Of a stretch of 64,000 bases of DNA, positions 54,201-61,048 are shown one piece after another. Position numbers and translations under genes: made by a program. Source of the DNA: Alkalimonas delamerensis (GTDB taxonomy: Bacteria > Pseudomonadota > Gammaproteobacteria > Enterobacterales > Alteromonadaceae). The notes below the pieces were generated by a model, which searched no databases, was not told the DNA's origin, and was given only the letters and a program-made list of their open reading frames with translations. The stretch is from the NCBI RefSeq assembly GCF_030717955.1, contig NZ_JAUZVY010000002.1:763032-827031 (forward strand), read 5' to 3'. The first letter of the stretch is position 1. The number at the start of each line of letters is the position of its first letter.

Positions 54201-54305
54201 TAAAATGGTATCACTGGCACCAATGAGCTGCGCCGGGGAAGGCTTTGACCCAACATGTGGTACCCCTGCGGATAAAATGACGGCGTTCACGCTACTATCT
54301 TGCAT
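51240..54305 (-). CDS. PEP-synthase/glutamine-kinase-like protein (Cj1418 type) with N-terminal nucleotidyltransferase-like domain
   Basis: 1021 residues from the ATG at 54305 (a TTG lies just before). Residues ~1-245 resemble a sugar nucleotidyltransferase, but the G-x-G-x-R-x loop is replaced (SAGVPHVGSKPSPAQ), so catalysis is doubtful. Then comes a PPDK/PEP-synthase ATP-grasp part (LLIVRSSARSEDSFTHSNAGAYTS, VQPMLKNVIRSGVAFTRT, LDIEFA, ILQIRPI). The C-terminal swivelling domain has its phospho-histidine in GGANSHMAIRSAE (His ~978). Cj1418 phosphorylates the amide of glutamine. The usual enzyme lacks the extra N-terminal domain. Confidence 0.72.
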   Translation of the reverse strand: MQDSSVNAVILSAGVPHVGSKPSPAQLIGASDTILNWQIRAFEAMQTFLVVGFEKELITNTDQIAQTVNNPLWQVTGSAYSLSLVVQSLQLSENDFRNESELIVCYGDTLFRNQAVEALRASTSDLAIAWDSRVIKAVSSKSGKKPERVYVRDCELQRAGELPSYLSNGTFVGLVRFKGEALKRLAHVFRHQTERFKTATVADLVEVLRGTGVHVDAVDVHGDWAEVGSDFDIVRFVLGTKAETLARMQQIVSKSVIADQVSFEVKQWRKQKATLIAHIQNTFHDALLIVRSSARSEDSFTHSNAGAYTSILNVDANDDHLESAIEEVIASYHNPQPDDQVLVQPMLKNVIRSGVAFTRTLEHGSPYYVINYDETGSTDGITTGNGRDHKTLVVRRGASAHQVANARLLPLLEAMKEIENLLSFDSLDIEFAMTEDELVHILQIRPIAVQKTDDEASCDACNEALLQAETSWAKLEVAAPHLAGDHPLYGVMPDWNPAEIIGTNPGKLAETLYKYLIMDETWATQRAEYGYRDVRPHPLLVSFAGKPYVDVRASFNSFIPKNINDEEAGQFVNFYLSYLKANPKLHDKVEFDVLPTCVGPAFYRWEERLQHEGGFSAELIAKLKSGLLDISRHAVEKTKDYLSNVSKLQDRINLRRQRPQVASIRNVRLLLDECRLYGTLPFAHLARSGFVAVTFLKEGVKEGWLTQLAMDDFMSSVRTVSHELTDDAKATAVGKMSWDHFVAIYGHLRPGTYDITSPAYLDDPEQFLRPIVESAMEAKHAVKTQSAWLEEKANFFAKVKSLGLDFSGDALEQFLRDAIEGREKAKFIFSRNLSEALDMMRVLASEFGLTVEEWANLSVYDVFGLSETTLSASEQQGFLRAEASKNARQRKSAATCELPPLLTGKDDFYSFELSAGMPNFIGSERIMAPCIHLRGTEQGDIDVQGVVVLIPQADPGFDWLFGQGIAGLITMYGGANSHMAIRSAEFGLSAAIGVGEQLFKQLSQAKAIELDPANKLLRPLR

Positions 54306-54344
54306 CAAATGACTCGATTCAGCTGGTCTATGTTATTCATCATA

Positions 54345-54360
54345 GAATGCTAGAGCATTC
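54345..54360. promoter_or_regulatory. 16-base palindrome upstream of the phosphoramidate cassette
   Basis: GAATGCT-AG-AGCATTC is a perfect inverted repeat 40 bases before the kinase start, in a 149-base gap after rmlB. It could be an operator or a leader hairpin. No other feature is seen in this gap. Confidence 0.35.
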
Positions 54361-54454
54361 GGAGCCATAAATCGACAAAAACCAGGCAGTGGTTGGTGCC
54401 CTCAGAGCCAGGACGCACCCTAAGCGCTCGGTTGAGGCTGACATAGCCAACTAA

Positions 54455-55504
54455 TCACGATCGCTTCGCAGCCAACGGCTCCCACCAATCCCGACGAGCC
54501 AGATACCACTGCACCGTTTTGCGCAACCCCGTTTCAAAGGTTTCCTGAGGCACCCAGCCCAGTTCGCGTTCTAGTTTGGAGGCGTCGATGGCGTAGCGTC
54601 GATCGTGGCCGGGACGGTCTTGAACGAAAGTTAGCAAACTTTCGTAGTGTTGAATGTTGAGTTTTGAATGTTGAATGGGGGCCAATTCTTCCAGAATTGT
54701 ACAGATGGAACGGACTACTTCGATGTTTTGTTTTTCGTTGTGGCCGCCGATGTTGTAGGTTTCGCCTACCTGGCCCTTGGTTGCCACGCACAGCAAAGCT
54801 CTGGCGTGATCTTCCACGTAGAGCCAGTCGCGGATTTGCTGGCCATTGCCATACACCGGTAAGGGTTTCCCTGCCAGAGCATTTAAAATGGTGAGTGGGA
54901 TCAGTTTTTCCGGAAAATGGTAAGGACCGTAGTTGTTGGAGCAATTCGTAATTAAGGTCGGCAGGCCATAGGTACGCTGCCAGGCCCGCACCAGATGATC
55001 GGAGCTGGCTTTGCTGGCCGAGTATGGCGAGCTGGGGGCATAGGGCGTGGTTTCGGTGAATAAGTCATCTGTGCCGGCCAAATCGCCGTAGACTTCGTCG
55101 GTCGAGATGTGATGAAAGCGAAAGCTCTGCTGTTTATCTGCAGTCAGGCTTTGCCAGTAGTGGCGGCTGGCCTCCAACAAGCTGTAAGTACCAACAATGT
55201 TGGTTTGAATAAAGGCCGCCGGCCCGTCGATAGAGCGGTCAACATGGCTTTCTGCTGCCAGATGCATGATCACATCGGGTTGAAACTGCTGGATGCATTG
55301 CTGCATTTTGGCCTGAACGCAAATGTCGGCCTGAACAAACTGATAGCCGCTATGATCCGCCACTTCGGCCAGAGATGCCAGGTTGCCAGCGTAGGTCAGT
55401 TTATCAATCACCAGCACCTGATGCGGCGTGGCGGTTAGCAGGTATCGGACCAGTGCCGAGCCAATAAAGCCGGCACCACCGGTGACCATAATACGTAAAC
55501 TCAT
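54455..55504 (-). CDS. rmlB: RmlB, dTDP-glucose 4,6-dehydratase
   Basis: 349 residues. TGGAGFIGSALVRY, HLAAESHVDRSIDGP, STDEVYGDL and the catalytic YSASKASSDHLVRAW; NNYGPYHFPEKLIP and RPGHDRRYAID follow. Second step of dTDP-rhamnose synthesis. The stretch APIQHSKLNIQHYESL, just before the conserved RPGHD block, is encoded by an in-frame heptamer repeat and replaces a normally variable loop. Overlaps the GT4 gene upstream (ATGA). Confidence 0.95.
   Translation of the reverse strand: MSLRIMVTGGAGFIGSALVRYLLTATPHQVLVIDKLTYAGNLASLAEVADHSGYQFVQADICVQAKMQQCIQQFQPDVIMHLAAESHVDRSIDGPAAFIQTNIVGTYSLLEASRHYWQSLTADKQQSFRFHHISTDEVYGDLAGTDDLFTETTPYAPSSPYSASKASSDHLVRAWQRTYGLPTLITNCSNNYGPYHFPEKLIPLTILNALAGKPLPVYGNGQQIRDWLYVEDHARALLCVATKGQVGETYNIGGHNEKQNIEVVRSICTILEELAPIQHSKLNIQHYESLLTFVQDRPGHDRRYAIDASKLERELGWVPQETFETGLRKTVQWYLARRDWWEPLAAKRS
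54650..54677. repeat. Heptamer repeat inside rmlB (TTGAATG-type, four units)
   Basis: TTGAATG, TTGAGTT, TTGAATG, TTGAATG in perfect register. Read on the coding strand they are CATTCAA and AACTCAA, the same vocabulary as the array at 20.3 kb. They encode about nine residues of RmlB without breaking the frame. Confidence 0.85.
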
Positions 55505-56715
55505 GTTTGCTGCTCGCTTGGTTGCTTGCTGGCGTCAGAGTGGGCTGCGGCCAGCCCCAACGCCTCGATAATTTGCCGGTTGATTTTCACCACGTCAAAC
55601 TTCTGCTCGGCCAACTGGCGGCTGTATTGCCCCATGGCATCAATTTGCTCCGGGTGGTCAATAAAGTACAGCATCTGCTCAGTCAGGGCATCGACATTGT
55701 GCGGCGGAATTAAAAAGCCGTTTTTACCTTGCTCGACGGTTTCCCGGCAACCGGGCATATCGGTGGTAATCACTGGCAAGCCAACGGCCATGGCTTCCTG
55801 GGTACTGCGCGGTACACCTTCACGGTAATAGGACGGCAGCACAAAAACACTGGCTTGTGCCAGGTAATCCACCACATTGTTGACCAGGCCCGGATAGACA
55901 ATCAAGCCACTTGCTACCGCTGCTGCAAGTTCGGCTTTGCTGATGGAGCCTTTGGCAGTATCGGGCTGCCCAACCACCACAAACTCGACGTTTGGATGGC
56001 TGGCTTTAATGCGCTCTGCAGCTTGCAGAAAGTAGCGGATGCCTTTTTCCTGCAACAGGCGGCCAACAAAAATAAAGCGGATAGGCTCCAGCTGTGGCGG
56101 GTGGTACGGATAGCGCGCCAGACAGGTGCCAATGCCGTTTAGCATGGTGAGTTTAGGGATAGGGATCCGGTAGTGGTGAATAAGATCCTGGTAGTCATCC
56201 GGGTTCAGCAAAAACACCTGCTGTGTTTTCGGCAATACAAAACGATACAAGGCGACTTGCACCCGGCGCACCAGACGGCAACGCACACCAGCCCCTTCCG
56301 GGGGTTCGATAAAGGCACGGCCCAGCCCTTCAATTTTGGCAACCCGGTAAGGCACTTTGGCCAGCCAGGCCGCCAGGGTGCCAAAAATAACCGGTTTGAC
56401 GAAGTAACAAAAGCTGACCTCAATTCGATACTGCCGGAACAAACGGTACAACTGCCAACTGGTGCCTAAATCATTGAAGGGGTTGTAGCTAAAGCGATTG
56501 AGTTGGTAGCCAACCGGAATGGCCCCAAGAGCCTGCACTGCGGCTTCACTGTGTTCGTTGTAGTCGGTGGCAAAGGCATAGACCTGATGACCAGCCGCGA
56601 CCAGCTCCCGGATCAGGTCGCTGCGAAAATTCAGCAGTGCCTGCGTCAATGAGCCCACCACTGCGATACGGACGGACTGAGGTGTCGAAACTGGCGTAAT
56701 TTGGTTTTGCTGCAT
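55501..56715 (-). CDS. GT4 glycosyltransferase (PglA-like)
   Basis: 404 residues. N-terminal IAVVGSLTQALLNFRSDLI, FCYFVKPVIFGTLAAW and YRVAKIEGLGRAF; C-terminal IRFIFVGRLLQEKGIRYF, VGQPDT and the E-x7-E region EGVPRSTQEAMAVGLPVITTD. This resembles enzymes that add GalNAc or related sugars to an undecaprenyl-linked diamino sugar, which would pair well with the PglC-like enzyme at 6.3 kb. That acceptor is inferred. Confidence 0.88.
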   Translation of the reverse strand: MQQNQITPVSTPQSVRIAVVGSLTQALLNFRSDLIRELVAAGHQVYAFATDYNEHSEAAVQALGAIPVGYQLNRFSYNPFNDLGTSWQLYRLFRQYRIEVSFCYFVKPVIFGTLAAWLAKVPYRVAKIEGLGRAFIEPPEGAGVRCRLVRRVQVALYRFVLPKTQQVFLLNPDDYQDLIHHYRIPIPKLTMLNGIGTCLARYPYHPPQLEPIRFIFVGRLLQEKGIRYFLQAAERIKASHPNVEFVVVGQPDTAKGSISKAELAAAVASGLIVYPGLVNNVVDYLAQASVFVLPSYYREGVPRSTQEAMAVGLPVITTDMPGCRETVEQGKNGFLIPPHNVDALTEQMLYFIDHPEQIDAMGQYSRQLAEQKFDVVKINRQIIEALGLAAAHSDASKQPSEQQT

Positions 56716-58523
56716 TACTTCATTCCAAACAGCAGGTTTAAAACACGGCGTATGCCTTTACGTCCGTGCAGGGTAAGTCGTTCCAGCAGCGAAGGCTGCC
56801 GCTGACGACGCAGTTCCAGTTCATCTAAAATCTGCTCTGGTGAGCTAAAGCCCCCAGTCACGCTGCTCAGATACCGCGGATACGCTATCAGCGTGCAGTA
56901 CACCAGAGTCGCCAAATCGAGTTGACGGTTTCGTCTTGGCATGGGTTTCCTATCTTCCGTTAGCCCCCAACCGGCATAAAAAGGCCAGCCATAACACACC
57001 ACTTTTTTACCGCGCAATAAGGCTTCAAAACCAGTGAGCGAGGTCATCAGATGAACTTCATCCACCTGTGGCAGCATTTCCGCCATGCTGGTATCCAGTG
57101 CCAGCTCATCGCACCACTGTGCAGCGTTATCTTCACCCTGCCCTTTGGCACGAGCGCCAGCATACACATCCGGGTGCGGTTTATAAATCACCCAGGCATC
57201 GGGGTTGCGCTGCCGGACCTGTTGCAACAGCTCCAGATTGGTACGCACTTGATGGGCACCAAATTCGATGGAGGCATCACGCTCCACTTGCCCCGGTACC
57301 AGAATCACCCGCTGCTTGCCCTGAGGCCTTTGCCAGCCAGTCTGACCTACATTGTATTTGGTAATGCCTTGCTGGCAAATTCGTTGTTGCAACGCCTCTG
57401 CCCGCTGGCGTTGGCTTGGCGTTAGCTGCTGCTGTTGCAGCAGCTGTTCCAGATCCGAGGGCTGGCCCGCATCAAAGTACAACCCTTGCTGATCGAGGAT
57501 CCAGGACAGTGGCTGGGCGAATTCGGCGCCCAGCCCCACCGAGCGAATAAAGCCATCTTCTAACCGAACCAAGCTTAAACCAGGCTGAACAACCGGAAGC
57601 TCCCGCCGCCCCCAGACCAACAGGGTGCCATGCTTTGGCAGCGGTTGGCCTTTGGCGATAAAGGTTACCCGGCTGCCCTGCACAAAATGCTGCAGCTTTT
57701 TGCGCCAAAACCGAGAAAAGCCATACGCAAAGACCTCAGGTGGCAACTGCAGTCGCATCCGTTGCTGATGACCGGCCCACTCCAGCAATGCCTGTGCAGA
57801 GCATGGAGAGTTGGGCTCCGGGTGCAGCGCCTGGCTCCCTGCCAAAATGGCATAATGCACCAACAGCTCTGCGCTAAAACCCGGTTTGGCGGCGAAAGGC
57901 CCAACACAGCCCTGATAACTGGCCAGCGGGGAGTCCTGCAGGCACCAAAGCGGCTTTTGCCACAGAATGGCCTCTAATGCCAACGGCGAACGATGGCAGA
58001 ACACCCGGCTGCAGTGCTGCATGAGTAGAGCGGTATGGCAAGCCCTTTGAAAGTGCAGTCGGGGCAGCAGCGCTTTTAGCTCATCGATGCTGGCAAGCTG
58101 CTGTTGCACCACTTGCAGCTGTTTTTGACAGTTCGGGGTATTGGCCGCCAGGCATAGCATGGGCTCATCGAACACGGCTGCAGCTTGCAGCATCTGCCGA
58201 ACCATCGACTCGGTGCAGCTGTGATCAATCAGTAGAAGCTGGTAGCTCTGCTGCGGTAGCGCAGGTGGACGCAAATAATTGCTGCCAGCGAGGCCGAGCT
58301 GCTGCCAACTGCGAATAAAGTCATGGCTGCTTTGCTGTTGCTCAGCGGTCAGCGCTGTGGTCAGTTGCTGGCGCCAGGCGACCAGAGCTGCAGCATGTCC
58401 CAACTGCGCGGCAACAAAATTGTCTGCTGCCACCAGTAAGGGCCAAAAACCCTTGCTGGTCTGTTCTTGCAGCACGCAGGCCTGATGGCCTGCCATGCGG
58501 TTGGCATTAATCGATGTGATCAC
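56715..58523 (-). CDS. KpsC paralogue with one intact module and a divergent N-terminal half
   Basis: 602 residues. The C-terminal ~330 residues match the second module of KpsC at 7-9 kb closely (VRLEDGFIRSVGLGAEF, GQVERDASIEFG, YKPHPDVYAG, CYGWPFYAGWGLTEDR). The N-terminal half has lost the matching motifs but keeps traces (ALEAILWQKPLWCLQDSPL). It could add only one Kdo-type linkage, or have taken over another step such as that of KpsS, which is not otherwise seen. Start: GTG at 58523 overlapping kpsE by 17 bases, or ATG at 58496. Confidence 0.8.
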   Translation of the reverse strand: MITSINANRMAGHQACVLQEQTSKGFWPLLVAADNFVAAQLGHAAALVAWRQQLTTALTAEQQQSSHDFIRSWQQLGLAGSNYLRPPALPQQSYQLLLIDHSCTESMVRQMLQAAAVFDEPMLCLAANTPNCQKQLQVVQQQLASIDELKALLPRLHFQRACHTALLMQHCSRVFCHRSPLALEAILWQKPLWCLQDSPLASYQGCVGPFAAKPGFSAELLVHYAILAGSQALHPEPNSPCSAQALLEWAGHQQRMRLQLPPEVFAYGFSRFWRKKLQHFVQGSRVTFIAKGQPLPKHGTLLVWGRRELPVVQPGLSLVRLEDGFIRSVGLGAEFAQPLSWILDQQGLYFDAGQPSDLEQLLQQQQLTPSQRQRAEALQQRICQQGITKYNVGQTGWQRPQGKQRVILVPGQVERDASIEFGAHQVRTNLELLQQVRQRNPDAWVIYKPHPDVYAGARAKGQGEDNAAQWCDELALDTSMAEMLPQVDEVHLMTSLTGFEALLRGKKVVCYGWPFYAGWGLTEDRKPMPRRNRQLDLATLVYCTLIAYPRYLSSVTGGFSSPEQILDELELRRQRQPSLLERLTLHGRKGIRRVLNLLFGMK

Positions 58524-59586
58524 GAATAATGGCGCGGGTCAGCTGGGTAATGGCGGCAAGGATAATGGCAAAGAATAGTACCACAATAAAATTGTACAAA
58601 CGCCTCGGCTCCACCGAGTACTCGGCATAGGTCGGATGCTGCAGGATCGAGATTTGTTTTAACTTACGCGCGGCTTCAACCCGGGTGTTTTCCAATACCA
58701 GCAAGGAGTTGGAGTATAGCTCTAACGCAAACTGAGCTTGCAGCGTTAAGGTTTCGAACTCAGCGGAAATCCGGTTCAGTGCATCGCCATCGGCAGTGGC
58801 CATTTTGCGGCGCTCTTGCTGAATTTGGGTAGTCAGCGCCTGGATTTGGCTGTCCAACCGCTGCATCTCCGGCGAGCTGGCACTTTGGAAGCTGCTGGCC
58901 GCTTTGCGCTGCGCCTCCAGCAGGGCTTTTTGCGCTTCCAGCTGAGCGACGATCATCATGATGCTTTCGACCGAGCCGGTTGGTGACACCAGACCATGGG
59001 TATTTTGAAAATCCAGCAGCCTTTCCCGGGCGGCAAACAGGCGATCGGCCAACACCTCAACCTGACCTTCGATAAAGGCGACCTGCTCTTCGGCCAGCCG
59101 CTGCCCCATCCGGTTCATATGGCGCTCCCCTTCATCCAGCAGGGTCTGGGCAATCTGCTGGGCCATCTCGGGGCTGTAGGCCTGCACGCGAATACGCAGC
59201 ACATTGGCGTAATCATCGAAACGAATATCGACTCGTTTTTGAAAATAATTGTGGAAGGTTTCGATGGGAGCGTTCTTGGCCAGCCTGGACCAGTAATCAA
59301 TGCTGCTGTCTGAGTAATGCGCTCTTAGCTGCAGTTTCGCTTCCAGGGTATTGAGCATATCCACCGATAGCATGAAGTCCCGCAGCAGCAGCAAATCACC
59401 AGCCCCCCCGGTACCAGACAACAAGGACGAAAAGTTTAAGTTAGCAGGCATGATATCCGGGCTTTTTAATACTATATGACTTTCTGAGACATATCGATCC
59501 GTCGCCAAAACAGACCAGTAAAGCATCGAAATTAAGATGGCAGCCAAGGCGGCTACCCAGTGAGGATTTTGCTTCAATCGATTCAT
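58507..59586 (-). CDS. kpsE: KpsE, polysaccharide co-polymerase/export inner-membrane protein
   Basis: 359 residues with one membrane helix near the N-terminus (VAALAAILISMLYWSVL) and one near the C-terminus (FIVVLFFAIILAAITQL), separated by a periplasmic coiled-coil domain. Sequence is of the KpsE/BexC/CtrB type (VSESHIVLKSPD, ILQHPTYAEYSVEPRRLY). It links the ABC transporter to the outer-membrane KpsD. Its ATG overlaps the kpsT stop (ATGA). Confidence 0.93.
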   Translation of the reverse strand: MNRLKQNPHWVAALAAILISMLYWSVLATDRYVSESHIVLKSPDIMPANLNFSSLLSGTGGAGDLLLLRDFMLSVDMLNTLEAKLQLRAHYSDSSIDYWSRLAKNAPIETFHNYFQKRVDIRFDDYANVLRIRVQAYSPEMAQQIAQTLLDEGERHMNRMGQRLAEEQVAFIEGQVEVLADRLFAARERLLDFQNTHGLVSPTGSVESIMMIVAQLEAQKALLEAQRKAASSFQSASSPEMQRLDSQIQALTTQIQQERRKMATADGDALNRISAEFETLTLQAQFALELYSNSLLVLENTRVEAARKLKQISILQHPTYAEYSVEPRRLYNFIVVLFFAIILAAITQLTRAIIRDHID

Positions 59587-60245
59587 TTACCAATACTCTT
59601 GTTGTAATCTTTAATGGCATCGCCCAGTTTGTCGTACCAAATGGCCTGCCCTTTGTGCAGCCAGATGCCGGCTTGACACAGGTCCTGCAAAATACCCACA
59701 CTGTGCGACACCATAATCAAGCTTGACCTGCCTACGCGATCGCGAAAGGCTTTTTTCGCTTTGTTCTTAAAGGCCGTATCACCAACTGCTGTGGCTTCGT
59801 CGGAAATGTAGACATCAAAATCAAAAGCCAGTGACAAGCCAAAAGCCAGACGACTGCGCATGCCACTGGAGTAGGTTCTGACAGGCTGGTCAAATGCTTT
59901 GCCGATTTCGGCAAATTCCTGCACATACTCCATAATGTGCCGCATCCGATCTTCACCACCGTGGATGCGGGCAACAAACTTTACATTTTGCCGGCCAGTC
60001 ATGCTGCCTTGAAAGCCGCCTTTAAGACCGATGGGCCAGGAGATTTTACTCCGGGTTATGATGTCCCCTTTGTCGGGCATGTCCATCCGCGCCAGCAGTT
60101 TCAGCAGGGTCGATTTGCCGGCGCCATTTCGTCCGATCAAACCAACGCTGACCCCTTGTGGAATAACAAAGTTGACATCTTTCAGTACCCAATCACCACC
60201 GAACGGGCCGTGATAGCGTTTGTAGAGGTTGCGGACTTCAATCAT
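59583..60245 (-). CDS. kpsT: KpsT, capsule ABC-transporter ATPase
   Basis: 220 residues from the ATG at 60245, which overlaps the kpsM stop by four bases. A longer upstream frame is kpsM read in another frame. Walker A GRNGAGKST (38-46), ABC signature YSSGMRSRL, Walker B VYISDEATAVGD, and the switch His in MVSHSVG. The SSGM form of the signature is usual in KpsT/BexA/CtrD. Powers export of the lipid-linked polymer. Confidence 0.96.
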   Translation of the reverse strand: MIEVRNLYKRYHGPFGGDWVLKDVNFVIPQGVSVGLIGRNGAGKSTLLKLLARMDMPDKGDIITRSKISWPIGLKGGFQGSMTGRQNVKFVARIHGGEDRMRHIMEYVQEFAEIGKAFDQPVRTYSSGMRSRLAFGLSLAFDFDVYISDEATAVGDTAFKNKAKKAFRDRVGRSSLIMVSHSVGILQDLCQAGIWLHKGQAIWYDKLGDAIKDYNKSIGK

Positions 60246-61027
60246 TGCGCTATCAGCCTCGCTTTTAAACGGATCTGCAGCATCAGGCCCAGCAGTATCA
60301 TGATCAGCGCGAAGGTGAGCGGATACAGTAAGTTGATGCCTTCGATACTGCGGTACGCCGGGAAAAAGCCATAGCGCATGCTCTCTATCGAATGCAAGAT
60401 TGGATTGTAAATCAAGTACTCTTGCACTCTTCGTGGCATAAATTGCACAGGAATAATAACACCGGATAAAAAATACAATGGGAACATCAGCATACCGATA
60501 ATCTTTTGCGCTTCCTGCACTAAGGAGACCACGACAGAGAACAACAAGCCCAAGCCAAGGCCGAGCAGCCAAAGGGTGAGCCAGCCCTGAATGGCCTTCA
60601 GCACGTGATGAGGAATAATGTCCATGCCCAGAAAGGCGGCACCGGATACCAGTATCATAAAAATGATGGATTTGAAGGTCGCCTCCAGTGCAGCCCGAAC
60701 CAGCACGGTATCGACCGGATGCACCTGACGATAGGCAAAAAGGCCGCCGTTGGCATTGATGGCCGACATCGAACGTGTTGCTGAATTACGAAACAACAAA
60801 AAGCCCATGATGCCGACGATCAAAAAGGGAATGAAGTCTGCTCCGGGAATGAAGCGGACCCGGCCTAAAAACTCCCGCACCGTGATCATGATCATGATAT
60901 GCGCTATCGGCTCCAGCAACATCCAGGTCCAGCCGAAGCGATCACCGGTCATCCGCGCCATGGCTTCACGCATAAAGAGCGCATGCCAAACGTGCAAGGT
61001 AACCTGTAAGGAGCTGCGCTCTTTCAT
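60242..61027 (-). CDS. kpsM: KpsM, capsule ABC-transporter permease
   Basis: 261 residues with six predicted membrane helices, ABC-2 type. Family features: WHALFMREAMARMTGDRFGWTWMLLEP at the N-terminus, FIPFLIVGIMGFLLFRN, and the LSGVIIPVQFMPRRVQEYL and YNPILHSIESMRYGFFP regions. It forms the inner-membrane channel with KpsT. AAGG lies 11 bases before the ATG. Confidence 0.96.
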   Translation of the reverse strand: MKERSSLQVTLHVWHALFMREAMARMTGDRFGWTWMLLEPIAHIMIMITVREFLGRVRFIPGADFIPFLIVGIMGFLLFRNSATRSMSAINANGGLFAYRQVHPVDTVLVRAALEATFKSIIFMILVSGAAFLGMDIIPHHVLKAIQGWLTLWLLGLGLGLLFSVVVSLVQEAQKIIGMLMFPLYFLSGVIIPVQFMPRRVQEYLIYNPILHSIESMRYGFFPAYRSIEGINLLYPLTFALIMILLGLMLQIRLKARLIAQ

Positions 61028-61048
61028 GACGAACTGTGCCTTAGGCCG

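Noticed and set aside
60246..60572. N-terminal extension of kpsT
   Set aside because: The extra residues are kpsM read in another frame. The ATG at 60245 with ATGA overlap and the normal KpsT N-terminus fits.
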